Shown here piece by piece: positions 53,954 to 61,375 of a stretch of DNA of 64,000 nt. The translations under genes and the position numbers were made by a program. How positions within the stretch are numbered: the stretch's first letter is position 1; each line of letters opens with the position of its first letter. The DNA comes from DATFVA01 sp963747755 (lineage in GTDB: Bacteria > Bacteroidota > Ignavibacteria > Ignavibacteriales > Ignavibacteriaceae), in the NCBI GenBank assembly GCA_963747755.1, contig CAVVGK010000018.1, forward strand, positions 389,132 through 453,131, in the 5' to 3' direction. Below the pieces are notes generated by a model that was not told the origin of the DNA, made no database searches, and saw only the letters and a program-made list of their open reading frames with translations.

Positions 53954-53998
53954 ATGATTTTTACAGATTGTATGTGAGAGGCTATTTTGAATAAAAAA

Positions 53999-54075
53999 AC
54001 TGCCTTTCCCGCCAATCAAGCGGGCGCCGTATTCGCATTTGGCATTCTGTTCCAGGCTTCGGGTGTGCAGTAACG
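53999..54075 (+). repeat. attC-like spacer C
   Basis: ACTGC (53999-54003) and CCCG (54008-54011) pair with CGGG (54060-54063) and GCAGT (54067-54071), again in two boxes with an asymmetric gap (CTTT against TGT). The core GCATTTGGCATTCTGTTCCA (54035-54054) is shared with A and B. A smaller hairpin CCCGCCAATCAAGCGGG lies inside. Confidence 0.45.
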
Positions 54076-54114
54076 GTGTTTAGAGTTAAATACAGGAATA
54101 GGTAATCCTAAATT

Positions 54115-54921
54115 ATGGATGAGATACTTTCGGAATTTCTTACCTTAAATTCAAGGCTTGATGATATATTAAAAGTACCTTTAGAAAATAAAGTTGATTT
54201 GCAAATCGATAATTTTAAAGGAATCGTTTGGGAACTTTTAAATTATTCAAATGAAACAAGTAAGTCGTTAAGGCTCTTATTAAAAGAAAATCTTGTCAAA
54301 CCAGCCTATGCAATTATGAGGATAAGATTAGAGCAAAGCATAATTAGTTCTTACTTAATTCACAGTGATGAAAAAGATGGATTCACACTATATTTCCTTC
54401 AATCTGGGATTGGTTTGTTAAAAATATATAATTCCACAGCTTCAGTCCCACAAAACAAAAACTTATTTGATACTTTATTAAGAAGTGTTGGTGTTAATGA
54501 AGAATTTTATAAAAGTTTAGCAGACTTAGCTCAAAAGGAAAAAAATAAGGACAAAGAAAAGGTAAGCGATAAATATGACAGAGAATGGACGGAATTGGAT
54601 TTAAGAAGCATGGCGCACAAAAGAGATGAGCTAAATAAAGATGCTTCTATTTGTTCAAATTTATCTTTGGAATCTATTTATTCAACTATTTATAAAGGTG
54701 CCAGTTCATTAATTCATAGCGATATTTTAGTTATGGCATCCAGTTTTAACAAAAGTATGGATGAATTCAATTGTAAAAATATCTCAATGAATAATATAAC
54801 ATTTGATTTATTACAAGGTTATGAACTCACTAAATATTTAGGATATGATTATAGTACTGATTTTGAAAATATGTATAATGAAAATGGTAATATTATAAAA
54901 AAGTATCTAGGGTTTTCATAA
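54115..54921 (+). CDS. Orphan helical protein, DUF5677-like
   Basis: This 268-residue all-helical protein has the block VKPAYAIMRIRLEQSIISSYL and a later KGASSLIHSDILVMA, which together resemble DUF5677-type proteins (an 'R-x-x-x-E' helix followed by an 'S-x-x-x-H' helix). Sequence similarity is weak, so the assignment is tentative. It lies between spacer C and the HEPN-like gene. Such proteins are frequent in integron cassettes and defence regions, but function is unknown. Confidence 0.5.
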   Translation: MDEILSEFLTLNSRLDDILKVPLENKVDLQIDNFKGIVWELLNYSNETSKSLRLLLKENLVKPAYAIMRIRLEQSIISSYLIHSDEKDGFTLYFLQSGIGLLKIYNSTASVPQNKNLFDTLLRSVGVNEEFYKSLADLAQKEKNKDKEKVSDKYDREWTELDLRSMAHKRDELNKDASICSNLSLESIYSTIYKGASSLIHSDILVMASSFNKSMDEFNCKNISMNNITFDLLQGYELTKYLGYDYSTDFENMYNENGNIIKKYLGFS

Positions 54922-54992
54922 ATACGCACTATACAGCAGTAAACCAAAGCAGCTCTTTCGCATCCAGCCAAAAGAAATGTAGCTCATTAATT

Positions 54993-55664
54993 ATGGAACA
55001 AAAAATATATTATATACCAATAACTCAATGTTATTTAGAAATGGCAAGGAGTTTAATCTATGCAAATGTTCGACATAATAATGAAGTAAAGGAAGAAAAA
55101 ATTGATAGAGATTCTTCTTTTACTTTTTCTTTTGCCACGCTAACGACAATTTATAGTTATCTGGCTGTTGAATCGTTTACAAACTATCACCTATATGAAT
55201 TATGGAAAGATTCCAGATATAATCATCAACAAATCGAAGAGCTTAACAAGTTACATCCTGAGTTGAATGCAAGAGCCTTATATGATGACTTTTACCAAGA
55301 GTATGGAAAGGAAGAAAATTTCGTCAATCTAAAAAATACTCAAGTTGGAAAGATGAAAGAAAAAATAAAAGTGTTATGTAAAGAGTTCAAATTTCCACAG
55401 ATTTATGAAAAAGAACCTAAACTTTGGCAGGAATTTCTTGAATTACTTGAAAAAACGAGGGACTTCTTAGTCCATCCAAATCCTGAAGAAGATATTATTC
55501 AAAAATACTGCAAGCAACTAGTTAATACTGAAAAACCTTTTATTACTTTTCCTGAAGTAGCAGCCGGCATAATTAAACATTTTTATAAATCTGGTAAAGT
55601 TAATCCGCCAAGTTTTTTATATAAGAATGAATTATTTTTTATTTCAGAAATTGTCAAAATGTAA
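54993..55664 (+). CDS. HEPN-like orphan protein
   Basis: This 223-residue helical protein carries Arg156-Asp-x3-His161 in KTRDFLVHPNPEE, matching the HEPN RNase signature R-x4-6-H with an acidic residue after the Arg. Other helices (YSYLAVESFTNYHLYELWKD, EFLELLEKTRDFLVHPNP) support a helical bundle. HEPN proteins are often RNases in toxin-antitoxin or defence systems; no MNT-type antitoxin gene is adjacent. It is the last gene of the array; the preceding spacer has GCATCCAGCC. Confidence 0.6.
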   Translation: MEQKIYYIPITQCYLEMARSLIYANVRHNNEVKEEKIDRDSSFTFSFATLTTIYSYLAVESFTNYHLYELWKDSRYNHQQIEELNKLHPELNARALYDDFYQEYGKEENFVNLKNTQVGKMKEKIKVLCKEFKFPQIYEKEPKLWQEFLELLEKTRDFLVHPNPEEDIIQKYCKQLVNTEKPFITFPEVAAGIIKHFYKSGKVNPPSFLYKNELFFISEIVKM

Positions 55665-55840
55665 AATTGCAGCATCAGTAATAATACACAAGCATGTCTA
55701 AATAAATCTCAAGGATTTAGGTTCTATACCCTACCCCGGGGTTGACTTACCAGATCAACTGCCCAAGGTTTTTCGGATTTTATATGCAAAATCTGAATTC
55801 CAAAAATTTTTTGTTTCTAAAATATTCAAGCTAAAGAGGG

Positions 55841-56128
55841 CTATTCACCCTCCTCTAGATCCGAATCAGTATAAATCGAAATATTCCTGAACTTTCCGAA
55901 TGTATTTTTAATCCGAAACATTCCTTCCTCATTCGGCTTGCCTAGTTTAACTGCAATTCTGCTTCCTGATTCCAAAGTAATTTCCGCATAATACATATCG
56001 ATATTCGAATTCGTATTATCTATCTGGATTATTACCTCATCTCCTGTCTCTTTCCATTGAACATCATATCCCGAACGGCATCCAAATACAAAAAGCATAA
56101 ACAATACTATTGAAATTATTTTTTTCAT
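55841..56128 (-). CDS. Small lipoprotein, unknown
   Basis: This 95-residue protein has a signal peptide and lipobox ending LFVFGC, then a beta-rich acidic domain (YAEITLESGSRIAVKLG, FRNISIYTDSDLEEGE). It lies downstream of the RadC operon but beyond a terminator. No family recognised. Confidence 0.65.
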   Translation of the reverse strand: MKKIISIVLFMLFVFGCRSGYDVQWKETGDEVIIQIDNTNSNIDMYYAEITLESGSRIAVKLGKPNEEGMFRIKNTFGKFRNISIYTDSDLEEGE

Positions 56129-56149
56129 AGCTTTCCTTTTTAATAGGTT

Positions 56150-56182
56150 GAAAAATAAAGCCAGAGTATTTCATCTGGCTTC
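56150..56182 (-). terminator. Terminator of the RadC operon
   Basis: On the minus strand, AAGCCAGA...TCTGGCTT (56182 to 56159) is an eight-base stem followed by TATTTTTC. It overlaps the last bases of the radC gene. Confidence 0.8.
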
Positions 56183-56642
56183 AGATAAGTCTTTTTTCTA
56201 CAAAAGATGTGTACTGATCTCCTGCGAAGACTATGTGATCAAATACCGGTATTTCAAGAATCTTCCCGCATTCAACCAGCTTCTTGGTAATAGTGATATC
56301 CTCGGTAGACGGTTCTGGATTGAAACTTGGATGGTTATGTGCTACGATGATACTTGCAGCATTAGACACAATTGCTCCTTTGAACACAGCTCTTGGATCC
56401 ACTACAGAAGTATTTAGTGTCCCCTGGGTGACTTTCTCAAAGCCTATGATCCGATTTGAGCTGCTTAACCAGGCTACAAGAAATATCTCGCAGGGCTGCT
56501 CAAAAAATACAGGTCGGAAAAGCTCAAAGAATTGACCAGGTGAGGTGATTTTCTTCTTTGGCAACTGATCTAACTCGGGATATTTTATTGATGTATCCCG
56601 AAATTTCCATTCGAGAGTCCGAAAGCGGACTGCTTTATTCAT
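56181..56642 (-). CDS. radC: RadC-family JAB/MPN domain protein
   Basis: This 153-residue protein runs from the ATG at 56642 (MNKAVRFRTLEW), inside the end of the preceding gene. It has the metalloprotease-type signature AHNHPSFNPEPSTED (H-x-H...D), SNAASIIVAHNHP and FDHIVFAG. Mobile-element RadC proteins lack the N-terminal helix-hairpin-helix region of genomic RadC, as here. Function is uncertain; it is common in plasmids, islands and prophages. It is the last gene of the minus-strand operon. Confidence 0.88.
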   Translation of the reverse strand: MNKAVRFRTLEWKFRDTSIKYPELDQLPKKKITSPGQFFELFRPVFFEQPCEIFLVAWLSSSNRIIGFEKVTQGTLNTSVVDPRAVFKGAIVSNAASIIVAHNHPSFNPEPSTEDITITKKLVECGKILEIPVFDHIVFAGDQYTSFVEKRLI

Positions 56643-56832
56643 AGTCAGCCCCCAAGAGCTCCTGAATTCTTTCCTCATCAAACTGCGTCTCTGGCCAGTT
56701 GAATTCTGTAATTGAATCCTCACCGATTTTTCTGTTGTCCAGGTCAACGATAATTATTCTCTGATTTGCATTATCTGAATAAACTTCTGCTACGATTCCT
56801 TTATCGATAACAATAACTACTATATCATTCAT
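56635..56832 (-). CDS. Small acidic protein of the operon, unknown
   Basis: This 65-residue acidic protein (MNDIVVIVIDKGIVAEVYSD, FDEERIQELLGADYE) overlaps radC by eight bases and the upstream gene by eight. No family recognised. Confidence 0.6.
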   Translation of the reverse strand: MNDIVVIVIDKGIVAEVYSDNANQRIIIVDLDNRKIGEDSITEFNWPETQFDEERIQELLGADYE

Positions 56833-57073
56833 TTGTCTTCTCTCCCTTATAATCTTCTATTGCACTTCTGAGAGAATCCCAGGAAATCCCTAATTCTGAA
56901 TCAATATTATTATCCAGATTATCGAGAAAATTGTTTATGTCTTCCTGGGATAATCCAGCTTCCAGTTCCTGCGCCGCTTCTTTGATGTCATCTGATGACC
57001 ATATGTGAACAGCGAGATGCTCATCGGGCTTATACCATTCCTTAACATTATGAATTAAGTCATTTACCTGCAT
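56825..57073 (-). CDS. Small acidic helical protein, unknown
   Basis: This 82-residue protein with many Asp/Glu residues (EAAQELEAGLSQEDINNFLD) is predicted helical. It overlaps the next gene by eight bases and lies seven bases after DUF932. No family recognised. Confidence 0.6.
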   Translation of the reverse strand: MQVNDLIHNVKEWYKPDEHLAVHIWSSDDIKEAAQELEAGLSQEDINNFLDNLDNNIDSELGISWDSLRSAIEDYKGEKTNE

Positions 57074-57080
57074 ATCTGCC

Positions 57081-57836
57081 TCATAGCTTGAAGATTTTAC
57101 TGGCTCTCATCTGGTAGGACGCTCTCATTCTCTTATCGATAAGATGGGAGATGTAATAGGTGAGAATATTGTACAAGAGCCATTGATTTTCAGGCTTAGG
57201 CTGTTCAGCCACATATGCGGATACTTTCTTGCCGAGTTTCTTCTCTATCCCATCGGTGATCGCCTGGTTTAATTCGAGATTCTGAAGGACAGAGATTCTT
57301 TCCTTTATAGCAGGAATTTTCTCATATGTCGCTTCGACCTGTTCTTTGAGATTTGCAAGGTTAATTCCGCTCGTGTGTTTTGAGTAGAATTTTGAAAGAA
57401 CTTCCCCGAATACAAATCCATCAGAACAAATCGCTCTTATGGCTCCCCAATAGACCCTTACTCCTTCCGACCCATCATATGAATTATGGAGAAACAAAGA
57501 CAGAGCGATATCAGATTTTCCATCATTAAGTGTCAGTTCTGGGAAGGTAATCTGCAGTCTCATTCTTTTTAAATCAACGAACGTATGTGAATTATCGAAG
57601 TTCCATTTGGTATCAAGCTGTGAAAGCTGTTCAAGAAGCGGCATTATTACATCGCGATTGGGAATCAGCTGATAGCTATCCTGCATAATTGAAACAAGTT
57701 TGTTCTTATCAGGTCTGACTATTGCTTTATATTCTTTCGTTGAAGTAATGCCAGTATCAGGATTATCAAAGTACAGGCGTCTTTCTTCAACAGGGAACAG
57801 AAATTTGTTTAATCTTCGTTCTATTTCTTTAGTCAT
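57081..57836 (-). CDS. DUF932-family phage/plasmid protein
   Basis: This 251-residue cytoplasmic protein has the DUF932 pattern: DKNKLVSIMQDSYQLIPNRD, LQITFPELTL, ALSLFLHNSYDGSEGVRVYW, GAIRAICSDGFVFGE. DUF932 proteins occur in many phages and mobile elements; function unknown. Operon member between the OB-like gene and the two small acidic proteins. Confidence 0.8.
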   Translation of the reverse strand: MTKEIERRLNKFLFPVEERRLYFDNPDTGITSTKEYKAIVRPDKNKLVSIMQDSYQLIPNRDVIMPLLEQLSQLDTKWNFDNSHTFVDLKRMRLQITFPELTLNDGKSDIALSLFLHNSYDGSEGVRVYWGAIRAICSDGFVFGEVLSKFYSKHTSGINLANLKEQVEATYEKIPAIKERISVLQNLELNQAITDGIEKKLGKKVSAYVAEQPKPENQWLLYNILTYYISHLIDKRMRASYQMRASKIFKL

Positions 57837-57916
57837 ATTATCTCCTTAATAATCAGGCAGTCCTCTCTCCGAATTACAAAGCCTGGGATTAGTTCAGATC
57901 GAGGAGTGCCTTTTAA

Positions 57917-58375
57917 TTAGCTGAAACCGTTAATTTTAGTGCGGGCTATGAATATCGTGACTGCCAGCGACTTAGCATCGAACATACCCCCAAGTTCATT
58001 CTGCAGCTTGATTGCATCTTTGCAGGAGTTAAGCATAATGTTATAATAATTATCACCGTCGGTTGTATGACCGTTTGCTACCTCCGGAACAGCTTTTTCT
58101 TTCTCAAGAATTTTAACGTCATACCTAGTTAGTATTTTTACCCCACTTTTCTCTGCCAACTTGGTAATTTCGAAGCGATCACCTTTGCGGAGAGTCTTTA
58201 TCTGTTCATTTACCTCTGTAGGTGCAAAGAATGAATATTCTGTGTTCGAGCCATTTTTTACCGCATACAGATAATATTCTCCATATTTGCTCTGCCCAAC
58301 CATCGGTTCATCAAACAACAATTCTAAGGTCTGGGTCCTGTTCAGATCCAGTTCCAGTTTCTTTCTTTCCGGCAT
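57917..58375 (-). CDS. Probable OB-fold (ssDNA-binding-like) protein
   Basis: This protein has about 152 residues from the ATG at 58375 (MPERKKLELDLNRTQ), with AAGGA eight bases upstream; a longer in-frame start exists at 58384. The segment LELLFDEPMVGQSKYGEYYL, FFAPTEVNEQIKTLRKGDRF is typical of OB-like proteins encoded by phages and elements next to Gam and recombination genes. Strand-binding is inferred by arrangement. It overlaps the Gam-like gene by 65 bases. Confidence 0.55.
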   Translation of the reverse strand: MPERKKLELDLNRTQTLELLFDEPMVGQSKYGEYYLYAVKNGSNTEYSFFAPTEVNEQIKTLRKGDRFEITKLAEKSGVKILTRYDVKILEKEKAVPEVANGHTTDGDNYYNIMLNSCKDAIKLQNELGGMFDAKSLAVTIFIARTKINGFS

Positions 58376-58871
58376 CTTCTTCATCCTTATTTAGTTTATA
58401 GCTGAATTCTTCCTTCCCCTCAATTAGTTTTACCCCAGGCGGGACTGGTTTTGATTTTATGTAGTTTTTGATCTTGTTCAGATCAGGTTTGACTTGTTCT
58501 GGCACCACGCTGAGCATCTGTGGCTTGGCATTTTTCAGGAAGGCTTCCAGGTCTTCTATCTCCACACGATCTGGTTTTTTGTGCATCTTGAGTATACCGT
58601 TAGGCAGAGTTATAGTTTTCTCCTTTTTCTCCCTTATGAATGCTTCCAGCTTCATCTCAGACCAGCGTATTTTTTCCTGCAGCTGAGCATTCTTATGCAG
58701 TGTAAATGAGTTTATCATCTGGCATTCCTTCTCAGCTTCCTGGAAGTTGTACTCGATCTGCTTCTGAAGTTTCCTGATACCCATAAGAAGCAGGTCATAA
58801 TATGCTTCAGTCTGTTCTTCTTCTTTTTCTTCTGCCTCTTTAAGCAGCTCATCAAGAAAATCTATTTTCAA
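58311..58871 (-). CDS. Mu Gam-like host-nuclease inhibitor
   Basis: This 186-residue protein starts at TTG after GGGAGGAAGG. It is helical with the Gam core IRKLQKQIEYNFQEAEKECQ, IRWSEMKLEAFIREKKEKTI, LPNGILKMHKKPDRVEIED. Gam binds DNA ends and blocks RecBCD-type exonucleases; it is related to Ku. A Gam protein on an integrated element suggests a linear or replicating stage needing end protection. Confidence 0.85.
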   Translation of the reverse strand: MKIDFLDELLKEAEEKEEEQTEAYYDLLLMGIRKLQKQIEYNFQEAEKECQMINSFTLHKNAQLQEKIRWSEMKLEAFIREKKEKTITLPNGILKMHKKPDRVEIEDLEAFLKNAKPQMLSVVPEQVKPDLNKIKNYIKSKPVPPGVKLIEGKEEFSYKLNKDEEDAGKKETGTGSEQDPDLRIVV

Positions 58872-58892
58872 AACCTTCCTCCCTTCAGCTTG

Positions 58893-59060
58893 TCAATTAT
58901 TATTACCACTAACTCTATCAGGACTTGTCCTGCGATTTTTGCGTACTTTTTTATTTTTCTTCTGTTTATTCTCATCTTTTTCTCCGAATTCATCTTTAAG
59001 TATTCCAATTATTACCTCTGTTATTCTAACCGCGATTTTGACGATCTTTTTTCTTTCCAT
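58893..59060 (-). CDS. Very small basic protein
   Basis: A 55-residue frame starts at an ATG (59058-59060) preceded by AGGAGGAG with two-base spacing to the ATG, followed by MERKKIVKIAVRITEVIIGI and a Lys/Arg/Asn-rich tail (KQKKNKKVRKNRRTSPDRVS). It lies 22 bases upstream of Gam and eight bases after the amidotransferase gene. The start and ribosome site are strong, so it is likely real; function unknown, possibly nucleic-acid-binding. Confidence 0.65.
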   Translation of the reverse strand: MERKKIVKIAVRITEVIIGILKDEFGEKDENKQKKNKKVRKNRRTSPDRVSGNNN

Positions 59061-59068
59061 TTCTCCTC

Positions 59069-59950
59069 CTATACATTAAATAAGTCTTCCTCTGCTATCT
59101 CCATTCCGCATTCCGTGCATCTGTTATTCAGTTTCCCATCGTAATACCTGGTCTGACAGAAGCACCAGGGACATTCGATCAGCATTTCATCCCTGTAGCA
59201 TCTTCTATCCCACCAGTCACTGTACCTTGGTGAGTATTTCTGGTAGGATTCGACACCGTTTTTATTCAGGATCAAGGCGTGGTTATTCTCCATCTCATAG
59301 AAATGAAATGAGTTCTCCCCGAGGTTAAACCCTCTTTTATTGACCTGAGATATGTTCAGTGTCTCCTGCATTATTGCTCGCTCTGAGCAGTAATAGAGAA
59401 TATCCTCATCTGAGTTATAATAGAGATCTATTGGATTATCTCTTTTAACCAGGGATAACTTCTCGGGCTGGGATTTATCAATAGCTGCTACAGCAAATGA
59501 ACCTTCTATTCTGTCGAAAAGTCGCTTTATTTTATCTCCCTTGTATTTCATAGACAGTATGTGAAGAATACATTCACTATCTACCTCGCCGTCACGCTGC
59601 TTTCTCCCGAATATCTCCTTATCATTGTAGATAATGCCATTATGAACGATGGCAGTACCTGATTTAGAGAACAGAGGATGGTTATTATTGTTATTCTTCT
59701 CCGATCCCTGGGTTTTCATTCGGGTATGTAATATCATAATAGGAGGGAGCGTAAGACTCTTCCATTCATCTGTTTTGATCAGATCAGATGACTTCACTGC
59801 AGTTTTATGAACTACAAGATTATTATCTCTTATAAAAGCATATCCCGAAGCATCTCTGCCGCGGGATTCTAAAAGACTGAACATATCTGTTAATTTATTC
59901 TTATCGGGCAGTCTACTCCCGAAGGAATAGTATCCCATTATTCCACACAT
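59069..59950 (-). CDS. Class II glutamine amidotransferase with C-terminal zinc ribbon
   Basis: This 293-residue Ntn hydrolase has Cys2 (MCGIMGYYSF) as the nucleophile after Met removal. LESRGRDASGYAF, HTRMKTQGSEKNNNNNHP (the HTR/NHP loop) and AIVHNGIIYND follow the GATase-II fold. Residues 245-285 add a zinc ribbon (CPWCFCQTRYYDG, NRCTECGMEI). It would release ammonia from glutamine for a partner. The amidoligase encoded two genes upstream in the same operon is the likely user; this pairing is known in phiEco32-like phages. Confidence 0.87.
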   Translation of the reverse strand: MCGIMGYYSFGSRLPDKNKLTDMFSLLESRGRDASGYAFIRDNNLVVHKTAVKSSDLIKTDEWKSLTLPPIMILHTRMKTQGSEKNNNNNHPLFSKSGTAIVHNGIIYNDKEIFGRKQRDGEVDSECILHILSMKYKGDKIKRLFDRIEGSFAVAAIDKSQPEKLSLVKRDNPIDLYYNSDEDILYYCSERAIMQETLNISQVNKRGFNLGENSFHFYEMENNHALILNKNGVESYQKYSPRYSDWWDRRCYRDEMLIECPWCFCQTRYYDGKLNNRCTECGMEIAEEDLFNV

Positions 59951-59975
59951 TAGTTTTCTCCATTTTTTTAAGTTT

Positions 59976-60578
59976 TCAGGCAGGAACTGTTTCTTTGACA
60001 GTCGTAACCAGTTTGATAAGCTCGATTACCTCTCTTTGGTTATTCTTTCTGAGTGAGAGGCTTACCCCGAGGCGATTGCATCCAGGTGTAGAAATGACTT
60101 TGGCAGTACTTTGCTTTTTGAGCAGGTAATCCTGGGCCAGGGGGTATATATCCTCCGTTGCTGAGATCTGATATTCATCTCTGTCGATCAGACCGAAGAG
60201 ATATATTGGATTATCAACCAAACCGACCCTATCTTTAATGGTCTTAAGAAGGATATCTTTCGAATTGATGTAGATAGGTCTTTTTGTCTCTGTCTTCCCC
60301 TGAAGCCAGCTTCTTGAAAGACTGATTATCAGTTCCCTGTCAGAATCATATACGTCAGGATTATTTGGAGCGTCATCGTCATAGTCATCATCATAACAGT
60401 CACTGCAGTAGGGATCACCGTCAGAGTTATAATGAGTCTCACTTCTGTAGATAACTGAATCACATCTCGAGCAGTAGTTATAGGATTCCGAAAAGCATTC
60501 ATCACAGTAAGGTTCATCAAATGCCCACCGGACATCAGAATCCGCAATTTCTGCCTCGCAGCTGGTACATTGATACAT
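59976..60578 (-). CDS. LIM-like zinc protein with acidic stretch
   Basis: This 200-residue protein has four CxxC pairs in the first 65 residues (YQCTSCEAEI, PYCDECFSES, NYCSRCDSVI, PYCSDCYDDD) that fit two zinc sites, then a very acidic linker (YDDDYDDDAPNNPDVYDSD) and a domain of about 130 residues. Its ATG overlaps the amidoligase stop by one base (TAATG). It may be the modified substrate or an adaptor of the amidoligase system; that is inference. Confidence 0.7.
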   Translation of the reverse strand: MYQCTSCEAEIADSDVRWAFDEPYCDECFSESYNYCSRCDSVIYRSETHYNSDGDPYCSDCYDDDYDDDAPNNPDVYDSDRELIISLSRSWLQGKTETKRPIYINSKDILLKTIKDRVGLVDNPIYLFGLIDRDEYQISATEDIYPLAQDYLLKKQSTAKVISTPGCNRLGVSLSLRKNNQREVIELIKLVTTVKETVPA

Positions 60579-61285
60579 TACGCAGCCCTCCTCAGGCCCC
60601 AGTTTGGCAGGATATCCTGATTCCAGTTTAGTTTTTTGCCAAGCAGGATATCGAGTTCTTTCAGGCCTTCTTTTGTATCATCTGGAATCGTATGCAGGTA
60701 ATGCTTCAGGTTCTTTAAGAATGTGCAGCTATGCTGCCGATTTTTAAGTTCATTGAAGTTCAGGTTATCCTCCAGAACTCCAATAACTGCAAGTTTAGCG
60801 AGAGTCAGATGAACCAAGGTTACTGAAGGAGATAAAAGAAAGCTGCCTGGTGTGCGATATTCAAACCCCCAGCTTTTTCTCCGGTAAGCACTTTTCTTTC
60901 CATAACCCGTTCTTTCCCGTTTTAATTTCTGCTGCTTATCATCGATGCAGTTAGACAGGCTGCCGAGAACTATATCGAGGGCATCAATTATTTTTGGCTC
61001 TGGATCCAGTGAAAAATGAGTATGCCCACCAATAGCGTAATCATCAACATATGCACCTGAGTAAAATTCCAGGTCAGGTACCTTTTCGTGTCCGTATTCA
61101 AGGATCTGATAAATCTTGCTGGTAAGATCGACAGGACTTTCGGAATAGCCGGGCCTAATTTCTGCTGTACTCTCACAGCCATCTAACCCGAATGAACTTG
61201 AGCTCTTGAAATGATTATGAGCCGGCGTGAATTGACCCTGCTTCCTAAGTATTAGTTCTGGGTCGCAGCCGATGGTGAAAGACAT
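60578..61285 (-). CDS. PhiEco32-type amidoligase (COOH-NH2 ligase, type 2)
   Basis: This 235-residue glutamine-synthetase-like amidoligase has GCDPELILRKQG (residues 6-17), GLDGCESTAEIRPG (33-46), GGHTHFSL (86-93) and GFEYRTPGSFLLSP (140-153), matching the phage phiEco32-like family. Such enzymes are predicted to form amide bonds between carboxylates and amines or ammonia with ATP. It is first gene of an operon that also encodes the class II amidotransferase and a zinc protein. The substrate is unknown. Confidence 0.85.
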   Translation of the reverse strand: MSFTIGCDPELILRKQGQFTPAHNHFKSSSSFGLDGCESTAEIRPGYSESPVDLTSKIYQILEYGHEKVPDLEFYSGAYVDDYAIGGHTHFSLDPEPKIIDALDIVLGSLSNCIDDKQQKLKRERTGYGKKSAYRRKSWGFEYRTPGSFLLSPSVTLVHLTLAKLAVIGVLEDNLNFNELKNRQHSCTFLKNLKHYLHTIPDDTKEGLKELDILLGKKLNWNQDILPNWGLRRAA

Positions 61286-61375
61286 AGTAACTCCTGATTA
61301 GTTGTTAGTATATCTTTCTTATACCGCATTTCGGTACTTAATATTTTGTTTATAATTTCTTCAAAGGTGGACGAA
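61286..61375 (-). promoter_or_regulatory. Promoter region of the amidoligase operon
   Basis: On the minus strand, TACCG-AAATG-CGGTA is an inverted repeat (61347 to 61333) near a TATACT (about 61309) that could be a -10 box, and AGGAG precedes the ATG. The operator and promoter are plausible but unproven. Confidence 0.45.
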
